DNA of 48,498 bases from Opitutaceae bacterium (GTDB lineage Bacteria > Verrucomicrobiota > Verrucomicrobiia > Opitutales > Opitutaceae), in the NCBI GenBank assembly GCA_019455245.1, contig JACFMR010000029.1:1-48498 (forward strand), written 5' to 3'. A program made the position numbers and the translations under genes. A model generated the notes under the pieces. That model did no database searches and had not been told where the DNA came from. It saw nothing but the letters and a program-made list of their open reading frames with translations. Positions within the stretch are counted from its first letter, which is position 1, and every line of letters starts with the position of its first letter. Positions 32,903 through 41,761 of the stretch are shown here, piece after piece.

Positions 32903-33832
32903 TCAGAGTTCGTCGTCGGCGGAGGTGGCGAGGAGGGGGGCGTCCGGATCGGCCTGCACGCGGACGAGCCAGTCGGCGAGCAGAGGGTGGGCGCGGGTGA
33001 ACGCGTCGGGCCACGCCGCGGCCACGATGTCGATCACGCGCAGGCGGCCGTCGGTGCAGCGCACGAAGTTGCGGGCGTGCAGATCGGCCACGAGCCACGG
33101 CCGGCCGCCGAAGAACAGCAGGCGCGGGTGATCGCGGTTGGCGCGCAGGAAGCGGCTGGGAATCTCGATCAAGCCGGCGGGGAGCCGCCGCGACATGTCG
33201 TCACCCTGCGGCAACGGATCGCCGAGGGTTTGCTTGGCCACCACGATGCCCTCGGGGGTGACGGCAACAACCTCGGTGGCGGTGCCGTCGAGCGCGTGAA
33301 TCAGCAGCAGCTTTTCCAACAGCGCGCGGTAGTCGCCGAGACCGGCTTGCGCGAGCAGTAGGCTCTCCTCGCCGGGAGTGAAACCGAAGGCGCTGCCGAT
33401 GCGTTTCTCCTCGCGGGGCAGGTAGAATTTGTAAACCGAACCGTCGGCCGCGGCAAAGGCCCAGGCTTCCACGCCGCCGCCGATGCGCTGGAGGTGCGGA
33501 TTGGCTTCCTCGAGCGGGTTTTCCGCTTCGGCGGGGAAGCCGAAATCCTCCAGCCGGTGGAGGGGCAGCTGCCGGCGAAAATCGCGGATGGCCCCGCCCA
33601 GCGCGGCCCATTCGCCGCCGGCGCCTTCGAGCAGGCTTACTTCGTCTTCGGCGAGGAGGACGAGATCGCGGTCCGAATCTGTTCGGAGACCGCATTGCGC
33701 TGCCGCCGCGCCGAGGCGAGCGAGCGCTTCCAATCGTCGCTCGTGATGGTCCTGAAGAGCGCTTCGTTCGGCCGGGCCGGGGAGATCGCGCCCGCGGAGG
33801 AGGGTGGTTTGGCCGGTGAAGGGATCTTGCAT
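32903..33832 (-). CDS. Protein-kinase-fold hypothetical protein
   Basis: The protein has 309 residues and I do not recognise a named family. The sequence has kinase-fold hallmarks: GGVEAWAFAAADGSVYKFYLP resembles a glycine-rich loop plus ATP-binding lysine, WLVADLHARNFVRC a catalytic loop with HxxN, and LRVIDIVAA a metal-binding Asp strand. It could be a small-molecule kinase, or an atypical protein kinase like those in toxin or phage systems. It stands alone on the minus strand between the peroxiredoxin terminator and a CorC/HlyC-type gene. No signal peptide is visible. Function unknown. Confidence 0.6.
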   Translation of the reverse strand: MQDPFTGQTTLLRGRDLPGPAERSALQDHHERRLEALARLGAAAAQCGLRTDSDRDLVLLAEDEVSLLEGAGGEWAALGGAIRDFRRQLPLHRLEDFGFPAEAENPLEEANPHLQRIGGGVEAWAFAAADGSVYKFYLPREEKRIGSAFGFTPGEESLLLAQAGLGDYRALLEKLLLIHALDGTATEVVAVTPEGIVVAKQTLGDPLPQGDDMSRRLPAGLIEIPSRFLRANRDHPRLLFFGGRPWLVADLHARNFVRCTDGRLRVIDIVAAAWPDAFTRAHPLLADWLVRVQADPDAPLLATSADDEL

Positions 33833-33928
33833 GGGTCCGCCATGCGCGCAACGTCAGCGCGGCCGGGCGGCTTGGCAAAGGGTTTTTGCCGACAACTTAT
33901 TCGCAAGCCCGGAACGCCGGGCCGCGGA

Positions 33929-35263
33929 TCAGGCGATCGCCGCCTGCTCGGCGGATTCCGGCGCCGGCGGGGTGACCATGACCTTGTCCACCCGGTGCCG
34001 GTCCATGTCCATCACTTCGAACCGCCAGCCTTCCCAGGTGAAATGATCGCCGGCCTTGGGAATGCGGCCGAACTGGGTCATCACGAATCCGCCCAGGGTC
34101 TGGAAATCCGCCTCCTCCTCGTGGGGCAGGGGAACGGTCAGGCCGAGGAGTTCCTTGAAGTCGAGGATCGTCATGGTGGCGTCGATCAACCACGAGCCGT
34201 CGTCGCGCTTCCGGGCGGAAGGTTGTTCGCGCTGCGGGCCGCGTTCGGGCAGGTCGCCGACAATGGCCTCGAGCACGTCGATCAACGAGACCACGCCCTG
34301 GACGGAGCCGAACTCATCGGTCACGAGCGCGAGCCGGCGGCCGCTTTTCTTGAACTGTTCCAGCAGGGCGGCGCCGGTGATGGTGTCCGGCACGACCAGG
34401 GGCGGCACGAGCAGGTTTTTCAACGTGGTGGGCAGGCCGATGGCGGAGTGGGCCCAGAGCGCCTTGACCGAGACCATGCCGACGATCTGGTCGCGGCTGC
34501 TTTGATAAACGGGAAAGTGCGAGTGGCCGCTGGCGACAATCTTTCGCCAATTGATCTCATCCGGGTCGTCGAGGTTGAGAAAAACGATCTTGGGCCGCGG
34601 GGTCATCAGCGCGGTCACGTGCAGCTGGTCGAGCGCGAGCACGCCTTCGACCATGTCCTCCTCGGCGTGGTGAAAGGTGCCGGCGTCGATGCCTTTGCGC
34701 ACGAGGCTGCGGATCTCGTCCTCGGTGACCGGCGCATCCTCGGCGGCGGCGATGCCGAAGACCCGCAGGACGCGGTCGGTGACATAGGCGAGGGCGTTGG
34801 CCACAGGCGAAACCAGCCGGGAGAAAATCCCGATCGGGCCGGTCAGTGCGATGGCGATGCGCTCGGGGCTGTGCAGGGCGATGCGCTTGGGAATCAGTTC
34901 GCCGACCACGACGGAGGCCAGGGTGATGAGGATGACGATCAGCGCGATGCCGAGGATGTCGGCATAGATGGCCAACGGCTCAAACCTGGCGATCCAAGCA
35001 CTGGCGTTGTCGGCCAGACGCGCACCGCCGAAAGCACCGGCCATGATGCCGATGAGGGTGATGCCGACCTGGATGGTGGAAAGAAAGCGCGTCGGCTGCC
35101 CGGCGATCTCCAGCACGGTCCGGGCCCGGGCATTGCCTTGGTTGGCCATCACTTGCAGCCGGGCTTTGCGGGCGGACACGATGGCAATCTCCGCCATGGC
35201 CAGCAGGCCATTGAAAAGAAGCAGGCAGCAGATGATAATGAACTCGGTGGTCGCGGCGGGCAT
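33929..35263 (-). CDS. CNNM/CorC/HlyC-family membrane protein
   Basis: The protein has 444 residues from ATG 35263. Domain order is a DUF21 transmembrane part (about residues 1-185, with AEIAIVSARKARLQ and the GELIPKRIAL segment), a CBS pair (about 205-330, LMTPRPKIVFLNLDDP and LVTDEFGSVQGVVSLIDVLEAIVGDL) and a C-terminal CorC_HlyC domain (about 355-430, GSWLIDATMTILDFKELL). The family is linked to magnesium and cobalt efflux, and old annotations call it hemolysin. It is an inner-membrane protein. CBS domains probably sense ATP or Mg2+. It is a single gene. Confidence 0.92.
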   Translation of the reverse strand: MPAATTEFIIICCLLLFNGLLAMAEIAIVSARKARLQVMANQGNARARTVLEIAGQPTRFLSTIQVGITLIGIMAGAFGGARLADNASAWIARFEPLAIYADILGIALIVILITLASVVVGELIPKRIALHSPERIAIALTGPIGIFSRLVSPVANALAYVTDRVLRVFGIAAAEDAPVTEDEIRSLVRKGIDAGTFHHAEEDMVEGVLALDQLHVTALMTPRPKIVFLNLDDPDEINWRKIVASGHSHFPVYQSSRDQIVGMVSVKALWAHSAIGLPTTLKNLLVPPLVVPDTITGAALLEQFKKSGRRLALVTDEFGSVQGVVSLIDVLEAIVGDLPERGPQREQPSARKRDDGSWLIDATMTILDFKELLGLTVPLPHEEEADFQTLGGFVMTQFGRIPKAGDHFTWEGWRFEVMDMDRHRVDKVMVTPPAPESAEQAAIA

Positions 35264-35368
35264 GTCCAAAGCCGCCGAACCATGCCAGAACCCTGTCGAA
35301 ATGCAACCTTACCGGGATCGGGCCTTCATGGGCCGGGCCGGGTATTGCCGGCAGTTGGACGTGGATTT

Positions 35369-35398
35369 TTAACATATTGCATCACATGTGGTTATATT
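35369..35398 (+). promoter_or_regulatory. Candidate sigma-70 promoter for the isomerase-kinase pair
   Basis: TTAACA (35369-35374) and TATATT (35393-35398) are separated by 18 bp in an AT-rich island about 100 bp upstream of the isomerase start. The spacer contains the palindrome CACATGTG (35383-35390), a possible regulator site. Good match to consensus, but not tested. Confidence 0.4.
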
Positions 35399-35497
35399 CG
35401 CATGCATTTGTATTTTAACCCTTGTCGCCCGGGCGGGGTCCGGTCTTTATTCCCGGCTTTCCGCCGCCCCCAAGCCTGCCTATAGTCCGCATTTGTC

Positions 35498-36070
35498 ATG
35501 AAGCGCTCCGAGATCAACCGCGTGTATCAAGCCGCCCGGGATTGTTTTTCCCGGCATCATTGGGCCCTGCCGCCGCAGCCGCGGTGGGACATCACCGACT
35601 TCGGTTTGGGTGATTTTCCGCACTTCGGACTCACGCTCATCAACCTCGCGACCGAGCCGGAATATTGCGAAAAACTGATGTATGCGCGCCGGGGGCAGAC
35701 AACGCCCTGCCACACCCACGCGCAGAAAAAGGAGGATATCATCTGCCGGTCCGGCGAACTGGCTCTGAAGCTCTGGCCGCGCAAACCGATGGCCGGCGCC
35801 GAACTGCCGGCGGAGTTCACCGTGCCGGTCAACGGTCAGCCCGCCACGGTCAGAACCGGCGAGGCGATCGTGCTGCCCGCCGGTTCGCGCATCACGCTGG
35901 TGCCGGGCATCTGGCATGAATTTTACCCGGTCAGCGAGGAGTGCATCATCGGCGAGGTGAGCACGGCCAACGACGACACCAACGACAATTTTTTCCTCAA
36001 TCCCGAGGTCGGCCGCTATCCGGGCATCGAGGAGGACGAACCCGCCGCCGTGCGTCTGCTCAGCGAATGA
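35498..36070 (+). CDS. D-lyxose/D-mannose ketol-isomerase family protein
   Basis: The protein has 190 residues with a cupin fold. Metal ligands are visible as His72, His74, Glu79 (CHTHAQKKEDII) and His140 (IWHEFYP), the same set as in known D-lyxose isomerases, which also interconvert D-mannose and D-fructose. The opening MKRSEINRVYQAA is typical. Its stop overlaps the ATG of a PfkB sugar kinase (ATGA), so the two act together: the aldose is isomerised to the ketose, then phosphorylated. Natural substrate could be D-lyxose, D-mannose or a relative. Confidence 0.9.
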   Translation: MKRSEINRVYQAARDCFSRHHWALPPQPRWDITDFGLGDFPHFGLTLINLATEPEYCEKLMYARRGQTTPCHTHAQKKEDIICRSGELALKLWPRKPMAGAELPAEFTVPVNGQPATVRTGEAIVLPAGSRITLVPGIWHEFYPVSEECIIGEVSTANDDTNDNFFLNPEVGRYPGIEEDEPAAVRLLSE

Positions 36071-37089
36071 ACACCGCGGCCGACCAACGACGCGGTCTCA
36101 TCGCCGGGGGCAACTGGCTGGTGGACCACGTGAAACTGATCGACTCGTGGCCGCCGCAGGACGGCCTGGTCAACATCCTCGCGCAGTCCGCCGGCAACGG
36201 CGGCGGCCCCTACAATGTGCTCAAGGCGCTGGCCCGGATGGCGGCGCCCTTTCCGCTCGAGGCCATCGGCCTCGTGGGCGACGACGAAAACGGCCGGACG
36301 ATCCGCGCGGATTGCGAGACCCACGGCATCGATGCGCGCCAGTTGCGCAGCCATCCCACGGCGCCGACCAGCTACACCGATGTGATGACGGTGCGCAGCA
36401 CCGGCCGGCGCACGTTCTTTCACAACCGCGGGGCCAACGCGCTGCTGGCGCCGGAGCATTTCGATTTTTCCACGACGCGGGCGAAGCTCCTGTATGTCGG
36501 CTACGCGCTGTTGCTGGATGCGCTCGATGCCTTCGACCCACAGGGCGTGCCGCGCCTCGCGGAGGTGCTGCGTCGCGCGCGCGCCGCAGGGCTGATGGCC
36601 GCCCTCGATTGCGTCAGCGAAAACAGCGACCGGTTTCGTCCCGTGGTGCTGCCGTTGCTGCCGCAGGTGGACGTGCTTTTCTGCAACGACTTCGAGGCGG
36701 AGAAACTCACCGGCCGCGAACTGGGCCGGGGCGACGCGCTCGACCACGCCGCGGTGGCCGCGGCCGGCCACGATTTGATCCAGGCCGGCGTGGGCCGCTG
36801 GGTGATCCTGCATTATCCCGAGGGGGCGTGCGCCATCGGGCGTGACGGCACGGTGCAATTTCAAGGCAGTGTGCGGATGCCGGCGGAGCTGGTGGTTGGC
36901 GCAGTGGGAGCCGGCGATGCTTTCGCCGCCGGCGTGCTGTTCGGCCTGCACGAGGACTGGCCGGTGGCGCGCAGTCTCGAACTGGGGGTGTGTGCCGCCG
37001 CGGCCTCGCTGCGGCACGCCTCGTGTTCGGAATCGATCGCGCCGGTGGCGGAGTGCCTAGCCTTGGGCGCGGCGCACGGGTATCGTTGA
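36067..37089 (+). CDS. PfkB-family carbohydrate kinase
   Basis: The protein has 340 residues from ATG 36067, overlapping the isomerase stop by four bases. The frame is open upstream but only antisense or out of context. PfkB features are GGGPYNVLKALARM and IGLVGDDENGR at the N-terminus, and VGAVGAGDAFAAG with the catalytic Asp near the C-terminus. The family phosphorylates ketoses, nucleosides or deoxy-keto acids with ATP. Coupling to the lyxose/mannose isomerase makes xylulose or fructose plausible substrates. This assignment is inferred from context. Confidence 0.9.
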   Translation: MNTAADQRRGLIAGGNWLVDHVKLIDSWPPQDGLVNILAQSAGNGGGPYNVLKALARMAAPFPLEAIGLVGDDENGRTIRADCETHGIDARQLRSHPTAPTSYTDVMTVRSTGRRTFFHNRGANALLAPEHFDFSTTRAKLLYVGYALLLDALDAFDPQGVPRLAEVLRRARAAGLMAALDCVSENSDRFRPVVLPLLPQVDVLFCNDFEAEKLTGRELGRGDALDHAAVAAAGHDLIQAGVGRWVILHYPEGACAIGRDGTVQFQGSVRMPAELVVGAVGAGDAFAAGVLFGLHEDWPVARSLELGVCAAAASLRHASCSESIAPVAECLALGAAHGYR

Positions 37090-37101
37090 ACGCGCTGCGC
37101 T

Positions 37102-37953
37102 TCAGGCGCCGAGCCGGCCCAGACGGGTGACGACATCCGACCGCACGCGGTCGATGTGCCCTGCGGCGAAATCGATCACGGAGAGCCGGTCGTTTTGCAC
37201 CAGCGGGGTCAGGTCAAGCGCCCAGCAGAGCTCGGCGTATTGATCGGTCGCGTGCGAATCGTGGAAGGTGGCGTTGGCCTGCCGGCGGCCGATCGCGGCG
37301 GTGTCGTAGCGTTTGCCCCCAGCGATCTGCGAAGCGAAGACCTGCATCAGCGGCAGCTTGAGGTCAGGGTGCGCGTCGGCATCCAGCGCAACTTTGTCGG
37401 CATCCAGCAACCATTCGAGTCCGCGCCAGGCCTCCACGCCGAGCACTTGGGGAGGGCGTTGGTCGCGCGGCAGACGCCGCAGGGCCTCGAGGCAGCGCAG
37501 CAGCACGGCGACATGCGTGTCGTGCTTGTCGAGCGGTTGGTGCAGGTAAACGACCTGTGGCCGGCAGGCGCCGAAGATCGCGTCGAGGTCGGCCCGCACG
37601 CCGGCGTGGCCGGGCGTCTTGGCGTCGGCACTGGAATGGCCGAGTTGGATCTGCAGGTTGTATTGCCCGAGTCGTGCGGCCGCGCGCTGCTCCTCGCGGC
37701 GCACGGATTGCATCTGCCCGTCGGTAAAATCGGCAAACGGTCCGCTGCGTGCCGAGCCGGCGCCGTTGGTCACGGTGACGCCGGTGAGAAACCGGTCGGC
37801 GCGACCGTGGCATTCGGCGACGGCGGGGTAGGCGTTGATCTCGATGTCGTCCTGATGCGCGATGACGCACAGGTGTGTGGTGCGCGCGAGCGCCGCGGCG
37901 GGATCACCGCCGCTGGGCACGAAAACATCGGCTTCGGGGCGGGAAAACCTCAT
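37102..37953 (-). CDS. PIG-L (LmbE-like) family deacetylase
   Basis: The protein has 283 residues. Zinc-site motifs are AHQDDIE near residue 32 and LDKHDTHV near 140, as in N-acetylglucosaminyl deacetylases of the LmbE/PIG-L family. The fold order (cviahqdDIE, then tgvtvTNG) is typical. It deacetylates N-acetylated sugars or sugar conjugates. Its ATG overlaps the stop of the NahK-like kinase (ATGA), and that gene overlaps the GH116 gene. The operon therefore links a glycosidase, a sugar kinase and a deacetylase, pointing to breakdown of an N-acetylhexosamine-containing glycoside. Confidence 0.88.
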   Translation of the reverse strand: MRFSRPEADVFVPSGGDPAAALARTTHLCVIAHQDDIEINAYPAVAECHGRADRFLTGVTVTNGAGSARSGPFADFTDGQMQSVRREEQRAAARLGQYNLQIQLGHSSADAKTPGHAGVRADLDAIFGACRPQVVYLHQPLDKHDTHVAVLLRCLEALRRLPRDQRPPQVLGVEAWRGLEWLLDADKVALDADAHPDLKLPLMQVFASQIAGGKRYDTAAIGRRQANATFHDSHATDQYAELCWALDLTPLVQNDRLSVIDFAAGHIDRVRSDVVTRLGRLGA

Positions 37954-39053
37954 GCGAGTTCCGCCAGGATCCGGTCCAAGGCGCCGGTCTGCCGCTCGAT
38001 GTCGCGGACGAGCGCGAATTGCGTGCGACAGCGGTCGAGGTTGTGGCGCGGATGCCTGATTTTGTAATACGTGTCGCCCTGCAGGTAATCGGTCAGAAAG
38101 CGCAGGCCGTTTTCGTAGGTCATGAGTTTGCCCGCGAACGCGAGGTGGGCGCGCTCGGTGGCGTTGAGCACGGCGCCCACCGCGGAGGCGAGGTAGCCCT
38201 CGACCAGGGCGCGGAAATAGGGGAGCTCGAGTCGCATGTTTTCGGCCACCGGATCATCCTCGAAGGTGGAGCTGGCGGAGGTGCGCATCATCTCGCCGAA
38301 ATCGTAGAGCGGCAGTCCGGGCATCACGGTGTCGAGATCGATCACGGCCACGGCGCGGTGCGTGGTGTCGTCGAGCATGACGTTGTTGATCTTGGTGTCG
38401 TTGTGCGTCACGCGTTCGGTGATTTCGCCCTTGGCGAGCAGGTTGAGCAGCACGTCGGCATCGGCCTCGCGCGAGAACGCGAACTCGATCTCCGCCGGCA
38501 CCTCCGCGGCGCGGCCGACGCGGTCCTGCTGCAGGGCCTTGCGGAAATTCTCAAAGCGGCTGCGCGTGTGGTGAAAGTTGGGGATGGTTTCCTGCAGGCG
38601 GCCGCCGGGCAGGTCGGCGAGCCGGGCCTGGAAATCGCCGAAGGCCCGGGCGGCTTCGCGCGCCTCGGCCTCGCCGGTCACGCGGTCCACGGTGTGTGCG
38701 CCCTCGATGAAGTCATAGACGCGCCACCAGCCGCCGGCGGCGTCGCGGGCATAGGGCTGCCCGTCATGTGTGGGCACGAGCCGGAGCTCGCGTGAAGCCG
38801 GGCCGGCCTTCGCGGTGAGATGCGCGGTGACGCGCCGGATGTTGTCCATCAGCGCGGGCACGTTCTTGAAAATGCGGTCGTTGATCCGCTGGGCGATGTA
38901 GCGCCTGGGCTGGCCGCCGGTCACGACCTGATTGACCACCAGGGTGTCGTTGATGTGACCGCTGCCGTAAGGGGCGGCGGAGACGAAGTCGCCGATCAGG
39001 GCGAATTGGGCCAGGGTGGGTCCGAGGTCGGCGGGAACGGGGGAACTGCTCAT
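37950..39053 (-). CDS. Aminoglycoside-phosphotransferase-fold sugar kinase (NahK-like)
   Basis: The protein has 367 residues. Kinase-fold motifs are GSGHINDTLVV near the N-terminus, RYIAQRINDRIFKNVPALMDNI, the catalytic loop THNDTKINNVMLD, and VIDLDTVMPGLPLYDFGEMMR with the metal Asp. This arrangement matches N-acetylhexosamine 1-kinases, which phosphorylate GlcNAc or GalNAc at C1, and related mucin-desulfatase-annotated proteins. Overlaps of four bases with the GH116 gene before it and the PIG-L gene after it define a tight operon. A sugar-1-phosphate product could feed the nucleotidyltransferase at 41762-42679. Confidence 0.85.
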   Translation of the reverse strand: MSSSPVPADLGPTLAQFALIGDFVSAAPYGSGHINDTLVVNQVVTGGQPRRYIAQRINDRIFKNVPALMDNIRRVTAHLTAKAGPASRELRLVPTHDGQPYARDAAGGWWRVYDFIEGAHTVDRVTGEAEAREAARAFGDFQARLADLPGGRLQETIPNFHHTRSRFENFRKALQQDRVGRAAEVPAEIEFAFSREADADVLLNLLAKGEITERVTHNDTKINNVMLDDTTHRAVAVIDLDTVMPGLPLYDFGEMMRTSASSTFEDDPVAENMRLELPYFRALVEGYLASAVGAVLNATERAHLAFAGKLMTYENGLRFLTDYLQGDTYYKIRHPRHNLDRCRTQFALVRDIERQTGALDRILAELA

Positions 39054-41587
39054 GCGTGAAGGGGAATTTCAAACGCATGGTCCCGGCCGGCGGCGAGCGT
39101 TTTCGCCCGGGGCAGGGTGAGGATTCCGCGGTCACCCAGTTCCAAACGGCGTACATGCAGCCGTCCGTGTTGCACGGTCAGCACGATGCGGGCGCGGCGG
39201 CGCAGTGGTCGGATCTCAACCGTGCCCCAGGCCCCGGCGGCGGCCCATGGCCAGCGCACGCGTTGATTGGGCGCCGCAAAGGCGAGCAAGCCGTCGAGCG
39301 CGGAATAATGAAAACCGGTGCAGGCGGGGATCAGTCCCCAGCTGGCGAGGGCGCGCGCGTAATGGTGGCCGCACTCGGCCTCGTCGAACGGGTTGCGCTT
39401 GCGGCCGTCGTAGCGGGTACGAATGTCGCGCACGACCTGCAGACCGTCGCTTAACCTGCCTTCCTGCACGAGTTGCACCGCGAGGCAGTATTCGAAACCG
39501 GTCATGACCTCGGTGTAGTAGGGGAACGGCCGCGCCGGCCGGCGGCCGCGCGGATACGAGGCCATCAGCACGGCGGTCTCGGCGCCAAGCACGTAGCTGC
39601 GCATGTGGTTGAAATGGCCGTGAAAATCGCGCCGCCGGTTGTGCTTCAACACGGCCTGCAGCGCCGCGCGTTCATGGGCCGGATCGAGCAGGTGACCGAG
39701 GCGTTCGAAGTGGGCGTTGACCTGGCCGGCGAGCTGGTCGATCAGGCAGCCGGCGCCGAGTTGGAAATCGGGATCGGCGGGATTCTTCGAACCCATGCCG
39801 ACGGCGAGGCCCTCGTGCACGTGGCTCCAGTCGGACACCGGGCGGATGTGGTGTTCGTAATACTCGCCGTTGAACAGCCGGGCGTCGGTCCACGCGCGGC
39901 CCCGCGAATAAAGCGATTCGCACCTGTCCGCGAAATCCGGTTCGCCCACGGCGCGCGCCATGGCCGCGGCGGCGCGCAACGCGGCGAGATACCACGAGGC
40001 CATCTGCGGGTTGGGGCCGAAATACTCCACGTCCATCGTGTTGTGCTGACAGCCTTCCATGACGCCGTCCTGATCGGCATCCCAGCCGCCGGGCCGCCAC
40101 GCGAATTCCAGCGCGCGCCGCGCGTGCGGCCAGAGCCGGCGCAGCCAGGCGGTGTCGCCGGACAGGCGCCACTCGCGGTGCAGTTTCACGAGGCAACCCA
40201 TCTGGCCGTCGGCCGCGGCGTGGGGGATGCTCGTGCCGGGCTGCAAAGGCAGGGCGACGCGGAAACTCATCCGCCCCTCGGCGTTCAGCATGTAATCGGA
40301 AAATTCCGTCTCGCGCATGGAGCGCGCCAAATCGGAAAACAGCAGCGCGGTGGCGTGTTCGTAGTTCCACACATGGGTGCAACTGCCGTGACAGCTGCCC
40401 TTGCGGTCGAAGCAACCTTCCCAGCCGAAGAAGCGGCCGTCGGCCGTGCGGAAGCAGGTTTGCGAACGCAGGGTGGAAAGGTTGCACAACGCGGCTTCGC
40501 GCACTTCCGCCGGCAGATCCGTCTCCACGATCGAGCGCACAAACGCCACGGTGGTGCGTTCCAGCCGCTGGCGGTGACGCGCGGCGAAGGCGGCGGCGGC
40601 CCAGGCGTCGGCAAAACGCGTGCAGTAGTGGTTGCCGACGGTGGCGGTTTCTTCGCCCCAGTTTTTCCGGTTGGGAAAATGCCACGCGAGCACGAACTCG
40701 ATGCTACGCTCCGCCCCCGGCGGCACCTCGGTTGTAACGGCGAGCGAGGCGTTGGGCGTCTCGGTTTGGGCGGTGCGCTCCCCGATGCGGCCGTCGGCGG
40801 CGAAATCGTCCCAGAATTCGAGCAGGGCATCACTCCAGCCAAATTCGGCCCACGCGGTGCGATGCGTCACGCCGCGCTTGGCCGTCGTGGCGAGGGCCAG
40901 CGTGCCCCAAGCGGCGTGGTCCGGCGGCACGCCGTCGGAGGCGAGCTTGATACCGCGCAAACCGTCCGCCTGCGCGAACGTGTTGCGCCCGCCCTTGGCG
41001 CCGGCGGGCAGCAGGTTGCCGCGAAACTCATCGCGTTCCACGGCAAAGCCGTCGGTGCCGATGAAGTTTGGCAGCGTCCCGGCCACCGCGGCGCGGACAG
41101 GATTGCGGGTGGGGTTGTGCAAACGCACGCGTATGAACGCGACCGGCAGGCCGCTGTTTTCGCTGTCGCCGGGAATCAGTGGGTTGAACGTCTCCACGGT
41201 CACGCGCAGCGGCACCTCCGGATCGGCGAGTTCGAGCTGCGCGAGCGGATACGCGGTGTGAAACGTGCAGTCGCGAAACCGCGGCAGCCCGGCGTTGGGC
41301 AGCGGCGCGCCCTCGGCGCCTTCCCATTCGCCGGCGGGCAGCGGACCTTCCAGCAAGCGCGTGACGGGCGCCGCATCCGGCCGGGCGGTGCGCAGGGCAA
41401 AAAACGGGCCGGCGCGGCCCTGACCGACGGGGGTGAAACCCTTGGCCGGCCGGTTGGCGATTTCCCAGTGACGCCATGCGCCGCAACCGCAGAACGACAC
41501 CGTGCCGGTGCCGATGCCGCCGACGGGGAGGGCCACGCGGGCGAGATGTTCACCGGTGTAGGATTTGAGGATCGGCCAATGATTCAT
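39050..41587 (-). CDS. GH116-family beta-glycosidase (GBA2-like)
   Basis: The protein has 845 residues. The N-terminal domain opens with LPVGGIGTGTVSFCGCGAWRHW, characteristic of GH116/DUF608 proteins. In the (alpha/alpha)6 catalytic domain, Glu390 in FFGWEGCF aligns with the nucleophile and Asp519 in NTMDVEYFGPN with the acid/base of GBA2-type enzymes. GH116 members are retaining beta-glucosidases, beta-xylosidases or N-acetylglucosaminidases, and the human member is a glucosylceramidase. No signal peptide is apparent, so it is likely cytoplasmic. It leads the operon with the NahK-like kinase and PIG-L deacetylase. Specificity is unknown. Confidence 0.88.
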   Translation of the reverse strand: MNHWPILKSYTGEHLARVALPVGGIGTGTVSFCGCGAWRHWEIANRPAKGFTPVGQGRAGPFFALRTARPDAAPVTRLLEGPLPAGEWEGAEGAPLPNAGLPRFRDCTFHTAYPLAQLELADPEVPLRVTVETFNPLIPGDSENSGLPVAFIRVRLHNPTRNPVRAAVAGTLPNFIGTDGFAVERDEFRGNLLPAGAKGGRNTFAQADGLRGIKLASDGVPPDHAAWGTLALATTAKRGVTHRTAWAEFGWSDALLEFWDDFAADGRIGERTAQTETPNASLAVTTEVPPGAERSIEFVLAWHFPNRKNWGEETATVGNHYCTRFADAWAAAAFAARHRQRLERTTVAFVRSIVETDLPAEVREAALCNLSTLRSQTCFRTADGRFFGWEGCFDRKGSCHGSCTHVWNYEHATALLFSDLARSMRETEFSDYMLNAEGRMSFRVALPLQPGTSIPHAAADGQMGCLVKLHREWRLSGDTAWLRRLWPHARRALEFAWRPGGWDADQDGVMEGCQHNTMDVEYFGPNPQMASWYLAALRAAAAMARAVGEPDFADRCESLYSRGRAWTDARLFNGEYYEHHIRPVSDWSHVHEGLAVGMGSKNPADPDFQLGAGCLIDQLAGQVNAHFERLGHLLDPAHERAALQAVLKHNRRRDFHGHFNHMRSYVLGAETAVLMASYPRGRRPARPFPYYTEVMTGFEYCLAVQLVQEGRLSDGLQVVRDIRTRYDGRKRNPFDEAECGHHYARALASWGLIPACTGFHYSALDGLLAFAAPNQRVRWPWAAAGAWGTVEIRPLRRRARIVLTVQHGRLHVRRLELGDRGILTLPRAKTLAAGRDHAFEIPLHA

Positions 41588-41657
41588 GGGAGAAAGCGGG
41601 GGGCGTCACGGGTCACCCGGATGTCACGGAACCGCCGTTGGCCGCAGAAAAACACCG

Positions 41658-41695
41658 GGAGAAAGATAACGATTAAGATCAGGATAACGATTTTC
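41658..41695. repeat. GATAACGATT dispersed repeat, copy 2
   Basis: GATAACGATT occurs twice (41665-41674 and 41683-41692) around AAGATCAG, preceded by GGAGAAA and followed by TTC. It matches copy 1 at 27627-27663 with one indel and a swapped dinucleotide. It lies 71 bp upstream of the GH116 start. Confidence 0.75.
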
Positions 41696-41761
41696 TGGAG
41701 AGGCCGGGCGGACACTTAAGCCGGCAGAACCGGAAGTCCGGGCCGGCCGTGAAATCCGGGG

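Noticed and set aside
39473..41719. 748-codon plus-strand frame
   Set aside because: Antisense to the GH116 gene; no signature and biased composition.
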